Positions 8,256 to 16,934 of a stretch of DNA of 64,000 bases are shown piece by piece (position 1 is the first letter of the stretch; every line of letters starts with the position of its first letter). Where the stretch lies: contig NZ_BJDI01000011.1 in assembly GCF_005405065.1 (NCBI RefSeq), positions 62,001-126,000 of the forward strand, written 5' to 3'. Made by a program: the position numbers and the translations under genes. The notes beneath the pieces are model-generated. The model did no database searches. It had not been told where the DNA came from and saw only the letters and a list, made by a program, of their open reading frames with translations. Origin of the DNA: Lactiplantibacillus nangangensis (GTDB lineage: Bacteria > Bacillota > Bacilli > Lactobacillales > Lactobacillaceae).

Positions 8256-9072
8256 AAATTCCTCCGAAGATAAAGACGACCACTAGGACTAAATAGGGGG
8301 TCAGGGTCAAATAGTCGTGCCAACGATTTGTCGTGGTCGGCTGGTTGACATATTGGCCGTTGAACCCACGGGCTTCCATTGCGGCGTAGAGTTCCAATGC
8401 ATAGGCATGACTTTTCAAAAACAGATTACCAAAGAGCGTCCCAATCAATTGGTAGGGATGCTTTGCCGGGGCAACGAGTCGCATGTCTAACGCCATCATT
8501 GTTTGTAGTAAATAGTGGCCTAACATCCGCAGATAGGTAATCGCAACAGCCAAAGTCATGATGAATAAATTCGGACAGTGTAAGGCTTTTAAGCCTGACA
8601 AGAGGTCTTGAAAGGTCGTTGTTAAACGGTAGTATTGCGTGCTAGCTAAAATCAAGCCGGTCTTGCAAACGAATAGTAAGACGGTTGCGGGTCCGACTAA
8701 CCAATAACTTGGCAAAACGACGACTAAGGCGATGCCAGTACTCAGTAACCAGCTCCGAGTGAAACGCCGTAACTGTGATGGTGCCAAGACAAGTAAATGG
8801 CCAGCTAACAATAAGCCGAGTACCCACAGCCAAATGGTGTTGTTCGTCAGCGCAATCAATAACACTAAGATTCCTAAGCGAATCAGGCTAATTGAGGGAC
8901 TAAGCTGCCAGCGGGTTGGGTTAACAGCTGGTGCTGGTTGCGCCAAGCGGGCTAATAAATGAGTCAGATGTTGTTGGTTATGGGCCAAAAAGTTATGTCG
9001 TTGCGGCTGACTGGTGAGTTGATTGGGTTGTTGAAGCCAGTCTGGCAAGTTATTTGGTTGTTTGACTGTCAT
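8242..9072 (-). CDS. larQ: Nickel transporter transmembrane protein LarQ (CbiQ family)
   Basis: 276 residues with several membrane segments. The C-terminal part holds the coupling region that contacts the ATPase (AMEARGFNGQY, the conserved EARGF-type motif of CbiQ/EcfT proteins). The N-terminal 50 residues are Gln-rich and probably cytoplasmic. It overlaps larMN by 23 bp and larO by 14 bp, so translation is coupled. Confidence 0.9.
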   Translation of the reverse strand: MTVKQPNNLPDWLQQPNQLTSQPQRHNFLAHNQQHLTHLLARLAQPAPAVNPTRWQLSPSISLIRLGILVLLIALTNNTIWLWVLGLLLAGHLLVLAPSQLRRFTRSWLLSTGIALVVVLPSYWLVGPATVLLFVCKTGLILASTQYYRLTTTFQDLLSGLKALHCPNLFIMTLAVAITYLRMLGHYLLQTMMALDMRLVAPAKHPYQLIGTLFGNLFLKSHAYALELYAAMEARGFNGQYVNQPTTTNRWHDYLTLTPYLVLVVVFIFGGIYGIN

Positions 9073-10033
9073 GTTGTAGCCCCCGCATCAATAGCAAGAA
9101 AATTAGCACGGCCGTAACTGCCGAGAGAATGTAGCCGACGCTAATTGGTAAGTTACCAATTGTATAGTCTTGGAATAAGGCTTTGAAATGCAGCCCTTGA
9201 ACCATGCCTTGTGGGGCTTGTTGGCTAATATGTTCTGCGACTAAACGTTGTTTTAGCTCAGCGGGGCTCCATTCCCCCCAGGCGGTATTGCTGGCGAGTA
9301 AGCCGAGTGGTGACAGAATTGCCAAACCACCTAAAAGATAAAGCCAAGGTCGCCGTGATTGTGGCGCGGCTGCTTGATAGAGATTTGTGGGGGCCACTTT
9401 ATGCACAAATTGATAGACGAGAACAGTAAAAATGGCTTCCACCCAGCCCGCGACAAGTAAATGAGCGGCAAGCATTGCTGGCACGGTCACATTTAAGCCA
9501 TAGGGACAATATAATGGGGCGCCACTAGCCGTGTGCGCCAGTAGTGGTTGTAACCCGAGCTCGATTCCGGCAACTAAGGCGGCCACGTTGATGCCTAAAT
9601 AGGCACCGACAAATAGGCCAATTTTAGGATGATGTAATTTTTCACCCAAGCGATAACAAGCGTAGCCGACCATTGGCATGATTACAGCCATGTTGAAAGC
9701 ATTAGCCCCAAAGGCCAGGATACCGCCGTCACCGAATAGTAGCGCTTGTAGTAAGAGTGTAACAGTTAGCGCGAGCACCGCCGCCCACGGGCCAATCAGG
9801 ACCGCTAGCAGTGTGCCACCAACGGCATGGGCAGTCGTGCCGCCAGGAATTGGTAAGTTAAACATCATAATTAAGAAAGCTAACGATGCTGCAATACCAA
9901 GCATCGGAAGGGTTTCACGTTTTTGTTTGATTTGGGCCTTCACTTTGATGACGGCCACAGTCCACACTGGGGCCACTGCTAACACTAAAGTGCCACAAGT
10001 GGCGGGACTTAAATAGTTATCCGGAATATGCAC
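9050..10033 (-). CDS. larMN: Nickel transporter substrate-specific protein LarMN
   Basis: 327 residues. It begins MHIPDNYLSP: in CbiM/NikM proteins the N-terminal Met-His amine and side chains bind the metal. The first 215 residues are the polytopic CbiM domain. The C-terminal segment, with an extracytoplasmic stretch (PLGLLASNTAWGEW, similar to the PDGLE-type motif) and a final membrane helix, corresponds to CbiN/NikN, so M and N are fused as in L. plantarum. It overlaps larQ. Confidence 0.9.
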   Translation of the reverse strand: MHIPDNYLSPATCGTLVLAVAPVWTVAVIKVKAQIKQKRETLPMLGIAASLAFLIMMFNLPIPGGTTAHAVGGTLLAVLIGPWAAVLALTVTLLLQALLFGDGGILAFGANAFNMAVIMPMVGYACYRLGEKLHHPKIGLFVGAYLGINVAALVAGIELGLQPLLAHTASGAPLYCPYGLNVTVPAMLAAHLLVAGWVEAIFTVLVYQFVHKVAPTNLYQAAAPQSRRPWLYLLGGLAILSPLGLLASNTAWGEWSPAELKQRLVAEHISQQAPQGMVQGLHFKALFQDYTIGNLPISVGYILSAVTAVLIFLLLMRGLQHDSQTTK

Positions 10034-10048
10034 GGACGAGCACCTCTT

Positions 10049-10714
10049 CTAATTTGCGATTTGATCTAAGAGGTAACTGAGGTCTTGAATAATAAATTTA
10101 TGATTTTTTACTTGGATGACACCATCGGCTCGCAATTCGGATAACATGCGATTCACGCTGCTTCTGGAACTAATGCCACAAAAGCCAGCGATATCATCAT
10201 TGGTGACGACGAAATCAATTAACAGGCCATCTTTCGTTTTTCGGCCGAATAGGTCAACCAGGCTATAAATGAACGCGCAAATGGCGCCCTTTTTCCCGTT
10301 CATGACCATTCGTTGTAGTCGAGAAATATTTTCCGATAACTTTTTTCGGTAATAGTTTTTGACATAATTTTGCAATTCGTCGGTGCTGTTCACATATTTC
10401 CAAAAATCCACGCGGTTAATCTGATAAAAAGTGGCATAGTCAGACTCGATCCGCACGTTAAACGGTTGATCCGTCGAACGGGAAACTTCATCACGTAGCA
10501 AGGAAATCACATCTGGCTTTGCAATATAAGATAAATTGAACTCGCGACCGTCTTGCAAAATAATACTATTTTTAATAACGCCGTCTTTTAAAACATAAGT
10601 ATAATGTTCGGCTAAACCGTGATAGGTCAAGTAAGTATGGCGTTTTTTCCGAATCGTTGGAACATGGTGTACTTCCAAATAACTCAATAAATATTCAATA
10701 TCAGTTAAAACCAT
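10049..10714 (-). CDS. larR: Crp/Fnr-family lactate-responsive regulator LarR
   Basis: 221 residues: an N-terminal cyclic-nucleotide-binding-like beta domain (about 15-130) and a C-terminal winged helix with ISSRSSVNRMLSELRADG as recognition region (about 178-196). In L. plantarum, LarR activates larA-E in response to L-lactate, with D-lactate opposing it (established knowledge). It is divergent from larA and heads the nickel transport operon, so one regulator controls enzyme and metal supply. The ribosome site is weak. Confidence 0.9.
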   Translation of the reverse strand: MVLTDIEYLLSYLEVHHVPTIRKKRHTYLTYHGLAEHYTYVLKDGVIKNSIILQDGREFNLSYIAKPDVISLLRDEVSRSTDQPFNVRIESDYATFYQINRVDFWKYVNSTDELQNYVKNYYRKKLSENISRLQRMVMNGKKGAICAFIYSLVDLFGRKTKDGLLIDFVVTNDDIAGFCGISSRSSVNRMLSELRADGVIQVKNHKFIIQDLSYLLDQIAN

Positions 10715-10957
10715 CTTAGAGTCAGTTCTTTCATTAGTAGGTTTGGCTGGTAATGACGAGTTGTCGCATTGTCAGTCACGGGCCGAACTACTTTAGCAAA
10801 TCATAGGATTACTTTGTAATTATAGCTACCGCATTTAAAGTATACATTTGTTAACCCTTTTTGAAAACTTTAAATGTAACAGACACAAAATAAAAGGACG
10901 TGTATAACAATTGACATGCGCAAAAATTTTATTTTTTGAAAGAGGATGCCCAGAAAC
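10715..10957. promoter_or_regulatory. larR-larA divergent regulatory region
   Basis: 243 bp. CATTTAAAGT (10832-10841) and its exact complement ACTTTAAATG (10867-10876) form a 10-bp inverted repeat between the two genes. A TATAAT -10 for larR lies on the minus strand at 10819-10824 with a weak -35, as expected for activator-dependent promoters. Characterised LarR binds a palindromic Lar box in this interval; these repeats are the best candidates seen, but the exact box was not identified. Confidence 0.55.
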
Positions 10958-12232
10958 ATGGTTAAAATTAATTTACCATATGACAAAAAGACCATCACGG
11001 TTGAAATACCGGATGAAAACTTTGCTGGTAAGCTGGTTTCAGAAGCTGCAACATATCATAACAACTTATCCGAAGCAGAAACGGTGGAAAAATCACTCGA
11101 TAATCCCATCGGTTCCGATTCACTAGAAACCCTTGCAAAAGGAAAAAAGAATATCGTCATTATTAGTTCTGATCATACGCGTCCCGTGCCTTCACACATT
11201 ATGACGCCAATCTTGTTACGGCGCTTACGTTCCGTTGCGCCAGACGCTCGCATTCGGATTTTAGTTGCGACTGGTTTTCATCGCCCATCGACCCATGAAG
11301 AATTAGTTAACAAATATGGTGAAGAAATCGTTGCCAATGAAGAAATCGTTATGCATGTGTCTACGGATGATGACTCCATGGTTAAAATTGGCCAATTACC
11401 TTCCGGTGGGGACTGTATCATTAACAAAGTCGCCGCTGAAGCTGATTTGTTAATTTCTGAAGGCTTCATTGAATCCCATTTCTTCGCTGGTTTTTCCGGC
11501 GGTCGGAAATCTGTTTTACCAGGGGTCGCGTCATACAAGACTATTATGGCCAACCACTCTGGTGAATTTATCAACTCACCAAAGGCGCGGACTGGGAACT
11601 TAATGCATAATCCAATTCATAAAGATATGGTTTACGCTGCTCGGACCGCTAAATTAGCCTTTATTTTGAACGTTGTCTTAGACGAAGATAAAAAGATTAT
11701 TGGTTCATTTGCTGGTGACATGGAAGCCGCTCATAAAGTGGGTTGTGACTTTGTCAAAGAATTATCTAGTGTCCCTGGGATTGACTGTGATATTGCCATC
11801 TCAACAAATGGTGGCTATCCACTTGATCAAAACATCTACCAAGCCGTTAAAGGGATGACCGCCGCAGAAGCGACCAACAAAGAAGGCGGCACGATCGTCA
11901 TGGTTGCCGGTGCGCGTGATGGTCACGGTGGTGAAGGGTTCTATCATAACTTAGCAGATGTCGATGATCCTAAGGAATTCTTAGACCAAGCGATTAATAC
12001 ACCACGCTTGAAGACGATTCCTGATCAATGGACGGCACAAATTTTTGCCCGGATCTTGGTTCATCATCACGTCATCTTTGTTTCAGATTTAGTTGACCCA
12101 GCCTTGATTACTGGCATGCATATGGAATTAGCCACTTCAATTGAAGAAGCGATGGCAAAAGCCTATGCCCGTGAAGGTCAAGATGCCAAAGTCACTGTGG
12201 TCCCTGATGGGCTAGGAGTTATCGTTAAATAA
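10958..12232 (+). CDS. larA: Lactate racemase LarA
   Basis: 424 residues from the ATG at 10958. This start gives exactly the residue numbers of the characterised enzyme, while an earlier ATG (10946) overlaps the AGAGG ribosome site. LarA interconverts L- and D-lactate using a covalently bound nickel-pincer nucleotide. The expected residues are all present: Lys184 (cofactor attachment, in SGGRKS), His200 (nickel ligand), catalytic His108 (GFH) and His174 (IESH), Asp72 and Arg75 (SDHTR). It is the first gene of the larA-E operon. Confidence 0.97.
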   Translation: MVKINLPYDKKTITVEIPDENFAGKLVSEAATYHNNLSEAETVEKSLDNPIGSDSLETLAKGKKNIVIISSDHTRPVPSHIMTPILLRRLRSVAPDARIRILVATGFHRPSTHEELVNKYGEEIVANEEIVMHVSTDDDSMVKIGQLPSGGDCIINKVAAEADLLISEGFIESHFFAGFSGGRKSVLPGVASYKTIMANHSGEFINSPKARTGNLMHNPIHKDMVYAARTAKLAFILNVVLDEDKKIIGSFAGDMEAAHKVGCDFVKELSSVPGIDCDIAISTNGGYPLDQNIYQAVKGMTAAEATNKEGGTIVMVAGARDGHGGEGFYHNLADVDDPKEFLDQAINTPRLKTIPDQWTAQIFARILVHHHVIFVSDLVDPALITGMHMELATSIEEAMAKAYAREGQDAKVTVVPDGLGVIVK

Positions 12233-12972
12233 TGAAAACAACACTGGAAATTTTACAAGCGGTCGCCGCTGGTCAAATCAGTCCAGCACTGGCGACGAAA
12301 CAATTAGCGGGGACTCAAGTCGCTGATCTCGGCTTTGCAAATGTCGACTTGGATCGTCAACGCCGCAATGGTTTTCCGGAAGTTGTTTATGGCGCAGGTA
12401 AAACTGCGGCTCAGATTACTGGGATCATTCAAGCCATGACGTCGCAAACGGCACCGATTTTAACCACTAGGCTGACTGCTGAAAAATTTGCAGTGATCAA
12501 ACCTGAATTACCTCAAGCAGTCTATTATGAGACGGCGCAGTGTATGACAGTCGGGGCGTTACCAACGCCTAAAACGGATGATTACATTGCCATCGTTACG
12601 GCGGGAACGTCGGATATGCCGATTGCTGAAGAAGCCGCGATTACGGCTGAAACTTTTGGTAATCATGTTGAACGCGTCTATGATGTGGGGGTTGCCGGCA
12701 TTCAGCGGTTATTTGCCAAGCTGGATGTCATTCGGCAAGCTAAAGTCGTCATTGTGATTGCTGGTATGGAAGGGGCGTTAGCGAGTGTCGTTGGTGGCCT
12801 GATCGATAAGCCATTGATTGCAGTTCCCACGAGTATCGGCTATGGGACAAACTTTCAAGGCATGACTGCTTTGCTGACGATGCTCAATAGCTGTGCGTCA
12901 GGGATTACCGTTGTGAATATTGATAATGGTTTTGGCGCCGCGTATTCCGCCAGCATGATCAATCAATTGTAG
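12232..12972 (+). CDS. larB: Cofactor biosynthesis carboxylase LarB
   Basis: 246 residues, related to PurE (AIR carboxylase) in its C-terminal half: [16 protein letters not shown] and [15 protein letters not shown] are typical. LarB carboxylates nicotinic acid adenine dinucleotide and hydrolyses it to the biscarboxylated pyridinium mononucleotide, the first step of nickel-pincer cofactor synthesis. Its ATG overlaps the larA stop by one base (TAATG). Confidence 0.95.
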   Translation: MKTTLEILQAVAAGQISPALATKQLAGTQVADLGFANVDLDRQRRNGFPEVVYGAGKTAAQITGIIQAMTSQTAPILTTRLTAEKFAVIKPELPQAVYYETAQCMTVGALPTPKTDDYIAIVTAGTSDMPIAEEAAITAETFGNHVERVYDVGVAGIQRLFAKLDVIRQAKVVIVIAGMEGALASVVGGLIDKPLIAVPTSIGYGTNFQGMTALLTMLNSCASGITVVNIDNGFGAAYSASMINQL

Positions 12973-12986
12973 AGGAGAATTCAGAA

Positions 12987-13784
12987 ATGCGAACACTTTA
13001 TTTAGATGCTTTTTCTGGGATCAGTGGGGATATGTTCTTGGGGGCCATGTTAGATTTGGGCCTCGACTTTGACGCACTGGAACAGGAATTAGCTAAATTG
13101 CACGTTAAAGGTTATCACTTAACTCACCAACGTTTAGCCAAAAGTAGTATTTATGGGACGAGTTTTGATGTTGAAGTCGCTGGTGGCAAAGACCACGGCT
13201 TCGTTGAAACCCATCACCATGCTGGTCATACGGTGGCGGAAGGTCATCATCATCATGATGCGCGGCACTTAAACGATATCTTGGCTTTGATCGATGCCAG
13301 TGATTTGTCGGCAACGGTGATTGAACATGCGAAAGCCATTTTTACGGAAATTGCGCAAGCAGAAGCGACTGTTCATGATATGCCACTTGCCGAGGTCCAT
13401 TTTCACGAAGTTGGGGCTTTAGATTCAATCGTCGATATCGTCGGTTGCTGTGTCGCCTTGGAGTTGATGAAGATCGATCACATTATTGCCTCGCCATTAA
13501 CTGATGGGAGTGGCTTTATCAACGTTGCGCACGGTCAAATGCCAGTGCCCGTTCCTGCCGTCATGCAAATGCGGGTCGGGAGTCAAATCCCAATCAATCA
13601 ACGGTTAGACATTCACACCGAATTGATTACGCCAACTGGGATGGGACTAGTAAAGACGTTAGTTTCTGAATTTGGACCACTCCCAGCGGATGAGACGCCA
13701 ACTAAGATCGGTTATGGTTTTGGTCAACGTGATACTGGCGGCTTCAATGCGTTACGTGCAGTCCTTTTTGAAAAAAAAAACTAA
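12987..13784 (+). CDS. larC1: Nickel insertase LarC, N-terminal part (LarC1)
   Basis: 265 residues, the zero-frame product of larC. It begins with the family motif DAFSGISGDMFLGAMLDLG and carries a His-rich stretch (about residues 70-94, with HHHH), fitting a nickel-binding role. LarC inserts nickel into the pincer nucleotide in a CTP-dependent reaction. The frame ends at TAA directly after an A-rich slippery sequence; the rest of the conserved protein continues in the -1 frame. GAGGAG precedes the ATG. Confidence 0.95.
   Translation: MRTLYLDAFSGISGDMFLGAMLDLGLDFDALEQELAKLHVKGYHLTHQRLAKSSIYGTSFDVEVAGGKDHGFVETHHHAGHTVAEGHHHHDARHLNDILALIDASDLSATVIEHAKAIFTEIAQAEATVHDMPLAEVHFHEVGALDSIVDIVGCCVALELMKIDHIIASPLTDGSGFINVAHGQMPVPVPAVMQMRVGSQIPINQRLDIHTELITPTGMGLVKTLVSEFGPLPADETPTKIGYGFGQRDTGGFNALRAVLFEKKN
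13770..13784 (+). other. Programmed -1 ribosomal frameshift site in larC
   Basis: Ten A residues (13771-13780) are followed by C and the zero-frame stop TAA (13782-13784). In the zero frame the end reads A AAA AAC TAA (heptamer 13775-13781), a standard -1 slippery heptamer directly before a stop. A -1 slip yields about 422 residues (265 plus 157). Frameshifting at larC1/larC2 is established in L. plantarum. Any stimulatory structure downstream was not worked out. Confidence 0.85.
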
Positions 13785-14254
13785 GTCAGCAAGTTGTCAC
13801 GCAAACTAAAGATGCGGTCGTGCTGATTGAGGCTAATCTGGACGATCAAACGGGCGAAGGCCTCGGTTATGTCATGGAACAATTGCTGACAGCTGGTGCG
13901 TTCGACGTTTACTTCACGCCGATTCAGATGAAAAAGAATCGGCCCGCCACTAAATTGTCCGTGTTAGCTGACCCCCAGGCGCGGGAGTCGTTAACCAAGT
14001 TGATTTTAGCTGAAACGAGCACGGTGGGAATCCGGTATCAGACTTGGCAACGGACGATTATGCGGCGGCACTTTATCGAGGTACCAACGGCTTATGGCCC
14101 GGTCCATCTGAAAGTGGCTAGTTACGACGATATTGAAAAGAAGACGCCAGAATATGTAGATTGTGCCCGTTTGGCGCAAGCCAGTGGCGTCCCATTGATG
14201 GCGGTCTATCAAGCCGCTTTAGCTGCGGCTGACCAAGTAGACAAGGAGGACTGA
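13781..14254 (+). CDS. larC2: Nickel insertase LarC, C-terminal part (LarC2, -1 frame)
   Basis: 157 codons in the -1 frame after the slippery site, continuing LSQQVV then into VLIEANLDDQTGEGLGYVMEQLL, the conserved C-terminal domain with CTP and metal sites. A separate start at GTG 13820 is possible but has no clear ribosome site. The functional product is expected to be the frameshift fusion. It ends four bases before larD. Confidence 0.9.
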   Translation, partial: LSQQVVTQTKDAVVLIEANLDDQTGEGLGYVMEQLLTAGAFDVYFTPIQMKKNRPATKLSVLADPQARESLTKLILAETSTVGIRYQTWQRTIMRRHFIEVPTAYGPVHLKVASYDDIEKKTPEYVDCARLAQASGVPLMAVYQAALAAADQVDKED

Positions 14255-14257
14255 GCA

Positions 14258-14974
14258 GTGTTACATCAACTAGTTGCAGAGTTTATGGGCACGGCCTTGA
14301 TGATTATTTTTGGGGTCGGGGTTCATTGTAGTACGGTGTTAAAAGGCACGAAGTATCGTGGCTCTGGTCATATTTTTGCCATTACAACTTGGGGTTTTGG
14401 GATTACGATTGCCTTATTTATTTTCGGCAATGTCTCAATTAACCCGGCGATGGTTTTGGCCCAGTGTTTATTAGGCAATTTGCCTTGGGTAGACTTTATT
14501 CCTTATTCAGTTGCGGAAGTGTTAGGCGGGGTGGCTGGGTCAGTCATCGTTTGGATTATGTATGCGGACCATTTCAAGGCTTCAGCCGACGAAATCTCAC
14601 CAATTACGATCCGTAATTTATTTAGTACCTCACCAGCAATTCGCAATTTACCACGGAACTTCTTTGTCGAATGTTTCGATACATTTATTTTCATCGCCGG
14701 TATTTTGGCGATTTCAACGGTCAAGACGCCCGGGGTCGTGCCAATTGGGGTTGGCTTACTCGTTTGGGCTATCGGGATGGGGCTCGGTGGACCAACTGGA
14801 TTCGCGATGAACTTGGCGCGAGATATGGGGCCAAGAATCGCTCACGCCATCTTACCAATTGCTAACAAAGCGGATAGCGATTGGCAATACGGCATTTTAG
14901 TTCCAGGCATAGCGCCGTTTTTGGGAGCGGCCTTAGCAGCCTGGTTTATGCATGGATTTTTTGGAATCAACTAA
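14258..14974 (+). CDS. larD: Lactate channel LarD (aquaglyceroporin family)
   Basis: A 238-residue major intrinsic protein with six membrane helices. The first half-helix motif is the usual Asn-Pro-Ala (NVSINPAMVLAQ, about residue 67). The second is Asn-Leu-Ala instead (GFAMNLARDMGPR, about residue 184), a substitution at a normally invariant Pro. In L. plantarum, LarD/GlpF1 passes D- and L-lactic acid, which lets the racemase act on external lactate. GAGGA lies before the start; it is translated from the lar mRNA. Confidence 0.93.
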   Translation: MLHQLVAEFMGTALMIIFGVGVHCSTVLKGTKYRGSGHIFAITTWGFGITIALFIFGNVSINPAMVLAQCLLGNLPWVDFIPYSVAEVLGGVAGSVIVWIMYADHFKASADEISPITIRNLFSTSPAIRNLPRNFFVECFDTFIFIAGILAISTVKTPGVVPIGVGLLVWAIGMGLGGPTGFAMNLARDMGPRIAHAILPIANKADSDWQYGILVPGIAPFLGAALAAWFMHGFFGIN

Positions 14975-14999
14975 ATTTAAATAGAAGAGGGTCATTAAC

Positions 15000-15827
15000 A
15001 TGACAGGATTAGCAACGAAAAAAGCAGCATTAGTCGCTTCATTAAAAGAATTGAAAAAGGTCACCGTCGCATTTTCAGGTGGGATCGATAGTACTTTAGT
15101 TCTGAAAATGGCTTTAGAAACTTTAGGTCAATCAAATGTGACTGCCGTTGTCGCAAACTCTGAATTATTTACCAATGAAGAATTTGAAAAGGCAGTTAGT
15201 TTGGCCGAAGAATTAGGTGCAACTGTTAAAACCACTACTTTGGATTACTTAAGTGAAACTCATATTGAACACAACACGCCAGACAGCTGGTACTATGCTA
15301 AAAAGATGTTCTATACCCGTTTGACTGAAATGGCCCAAGCTAATGGCAGCGTCGTTTTAGATGGTTTAATCAAAAATGACGAAAACGACTATCGTCCAGG
15401 GATGAAAGCTCGGACTGAAGTTGGCGCACGGAGTTTATTAGAAGAAGCCGACTTTTACAAAGTTGACGTTCGGGCCTTATCACAAGAATTAGGCTTAACG
15501 AACTGGAACAAGGTTGCGTCATGTTCAGTTGCGTCACGCTTCCCTTATGGCACGACTTTGACTCATGAAAATGTTGCCCAAGTCATGGCTGCTGAAAGCT
15601 ACTTACGTGGTCTTGGCTTCCCAACTGTTCGGGTTCGTTACCATGATGATATTGCACGGATCGAATTACCTGAAGCCCGGATCGGTGATTTCTTGGTTTT
15701 CAACGATCGTGTTAACCGTCAATTACAAACCCTTGGCTTCCGTTACGTTACCTTAGACTTAGGTGGTTTCCGGAGTGGCCGGATGAACGACACTTTGACG
15801 AAGCAACAAATCGAAGCTTTCGCTTAA
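15000..15827 (+). CDS. larE: Cofactor sulfur transferase LarE
   Basis: 275 residues. The N-terminal PP-loop SGGIDST (26-32) binds ATP. Cys175 in KVASCSVASRFPYG matches the sacrificial Cys176 of the L. plantarum enzyme; one residue is missing upstream. LarE AMPylates the pyridinium dicarboxylate and donates cysteine sulfur in two rounds, leaving dehydroalanine, to make the dithio pincer. Last gene of the operon, followed by two strong hairpins. AGAGGG precedes the ATG. Confidence 0.95.
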   Translation: MTGLATKKAALVASLKELKKVTVAFSGGIDSTLVLKMALETLGQSNVTAVVANSELFTNEEFEKAVSLAEELGATVKTTTLDYLSETHIEHNTPDSWYYAKKMFYTRLTEMAQANGSVVLDGLIKNDENDYRPGMKARTEVGARSLLEEADFYKVDVRALSQELGLTNWNKVASCSVASRFPYGTTLTHENVAQVMAAESYLRGLGFPTVRVRYHDDIARIELPEARIGDFLVFNDRVNRQLQTLGFRYVTLDLGGFRSGRMNDTLTKQQIEAFA

Positions 15828-15837
15828 AGAAAATCTA

Positions 15838-15925
15838 CGACTTAGTCACTGGTTGACCAGTGACTAAGTCGATTAGAGGACTGCTCTAACTTACTTTATT
15901 GTGAGTTAGGTCAGTCCTTTTTTGT
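15838..15925 (+). terminator. Double hairpin end of the lar operon
   Basis: The first element is a perfect 15-bp inverted repeat (CGACTTAGTCACTGG, 15838-15852, with 15857-15871; 4-nt loop) lacking a T run. The second (AGGACTG, 15877-15883, with CAGTCCT, 15912-15918, plus an inner TAACT/AGTTA pair) is followed by T7 and is the true intrinsic terminator. Confidence 0.85.
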
Positions 15926-16020
15926 TGCCCCCCGGTTGGTGTTGTTAGGCTTTTATTCAATTGTTTTAGACAAGATTGACAGGAATTGCGGCTAAAGTTC
16001 GTCTATAAATAAGCAATAAT

Positions 16021-16079
16021 GAAATTTCACCATAAAAATAGCCTGAAATAGTGAAATTTCCGAACTATTCCGGTATAGT
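16021..16079 (+). promoter_or_regulatory. Promoter and operator-like repeats of the FNT gene
   Basis: GAAATTTCAC (16021-16030) and GTGAAATTTC (16051-16060) form a perfect 10-bp inverted repeat. Each arm contains the 8-bp palindrome GAAATTTC, 32 bp apart (about three helical turns). A TATAGT -10 lies at 16074-16079 and the right arm covers the -35 position, so a dimeric regulator could act here. Confidence 0.6.
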
Positions 16080-16112
16080 TAAGCCATCAAGTGAATATGG
16101 GGGGCAAAGTAT

Positions 16113-16880
16113 GTGGATAATCCAGAAGTGATTTTGCAGACGAGTATTGATAAGGGTGTCGCGAAGGTGGCGAAACCTTGGCTTGCCAAGTGGTTATTGG
16201 GGTTTGTCGGTGGGGCGATGATTGCTTTAGGCTTTTTGGCAGATGTTCGGGTCTCGGCAGCCATTCCGGCTAGCAACGGCAGTACGTTGATTGGGGCCAG
16301 TGTTTTTCCGATTGGCTTGATCGTGATTTTGCTGGCGGGTGGCGAGCTTGTGACCGGAAATATGATGGCGGTCAGTACCGCGGCTTTCGCTAAACGGCTC
16401 AGATGGTCGGCTTTCTGGCAAAACTTGGCGGTCATCACGGTTGCCAATGTGATTGGTGCGATGGCAGTCGCCTTCTTCTTTGGTCATTTTGTCGGACTAA
16501 CGGCGAGTGGCGCGTTCAAAACAGCGGTCATCACGATGGCTCAAAGTAAAATTCAAGCATCATTTTGGCAGAGTCTGGTTTCAGGCATTGGTTGTAACTG
16601 GTTTGTCGGGTTAGCGGTTTGGCTCTCGTTTGGTGCCAAGGATGCGGCTGGTAAAGTGTTGGGTATTTGGTTTCCAATTATGATTTTTGTCGCAACTGGG
16701 TTTCAGCATAGCATTGCGAATGCCTTCTTGATTCCTGCTGCTATTTTTGAAGGTGGGGCAACTTGGGGACAATTCGCCATGAATCTGATTCCAGTTTATC
16801 TGGGCAATATTATTGGTGGCGCCGTCTTCGTTGGTGGCTTGTATTACTACAGTTATTTTAAAAGTCTAAAATCAGCGTAA
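16113..16880 (+). CDS. Formate/nitrite transporter (FNT) family channel
   Basis: 255 residues, six membrane helices, FocA/NirC family. It starts at GTG 16113, eight bases after a G6 ribosome site. Family regions include LLAGGELVTGNMM (loop between helices 2 and 3) and SGIGCNWFVGLAVWLSF. FNT channels move formate, nitrite, hydrosulfide or lactate with protons. Its place directly after the lar operon suggests lactate, but that is inference. Single gene with its own promoter and terminator. Confidence 0.85.
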   Translation: MDNPEVILQTSIDKGVAKVAKPWLAKWLLGFVGGAMIALGFLADVRVSAAIPASNGSTLIGASVFPIGLIVILLAGGELVTGNMMAVSTAAFAKRLRWSAFWQNLAVITVANVIGAMAVAFFFGHFVGLTASGAFKTAVITMAQSKIQASFWQSLVSGIGCNWFVGLAVWLSFGAKDAAGKVLGIWFPIMIFVATGFQHSIANAFLIPAAIFEGGATWGQFAMNLIPVYLGNIIGGAVFVGGLYYYSYFKSLKSA

Positions 16881-16882
16881 TG

Positions 16883-16914
16883 AAAAAGGACTTCCGAAAA
16901 TGGAAGTCCTTTTT
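16883..16914 (+). terminator. Bidirectional terminator
   Basis: AAAAAGGACTTCC / GGAAGTCCTTTTT with a short loop, between the FNT gene and the convergent permease gene. Confidence 0.85.
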
Positions 16915-16934
16915 ATGTGAGTCTAAGATGGCAA

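Noticed and set aside
10946-10957. LarA start four codons earlier
   Set aside because: The ATG overlaps the ribosome site, and the later start reproduces the residue numbering of the characterised enzyme.
13785-13819. larC as a broken pseudogene
   Set aside because: Frameshifted expression of larC is established in this group and the slippery heptamer with stop is intact.
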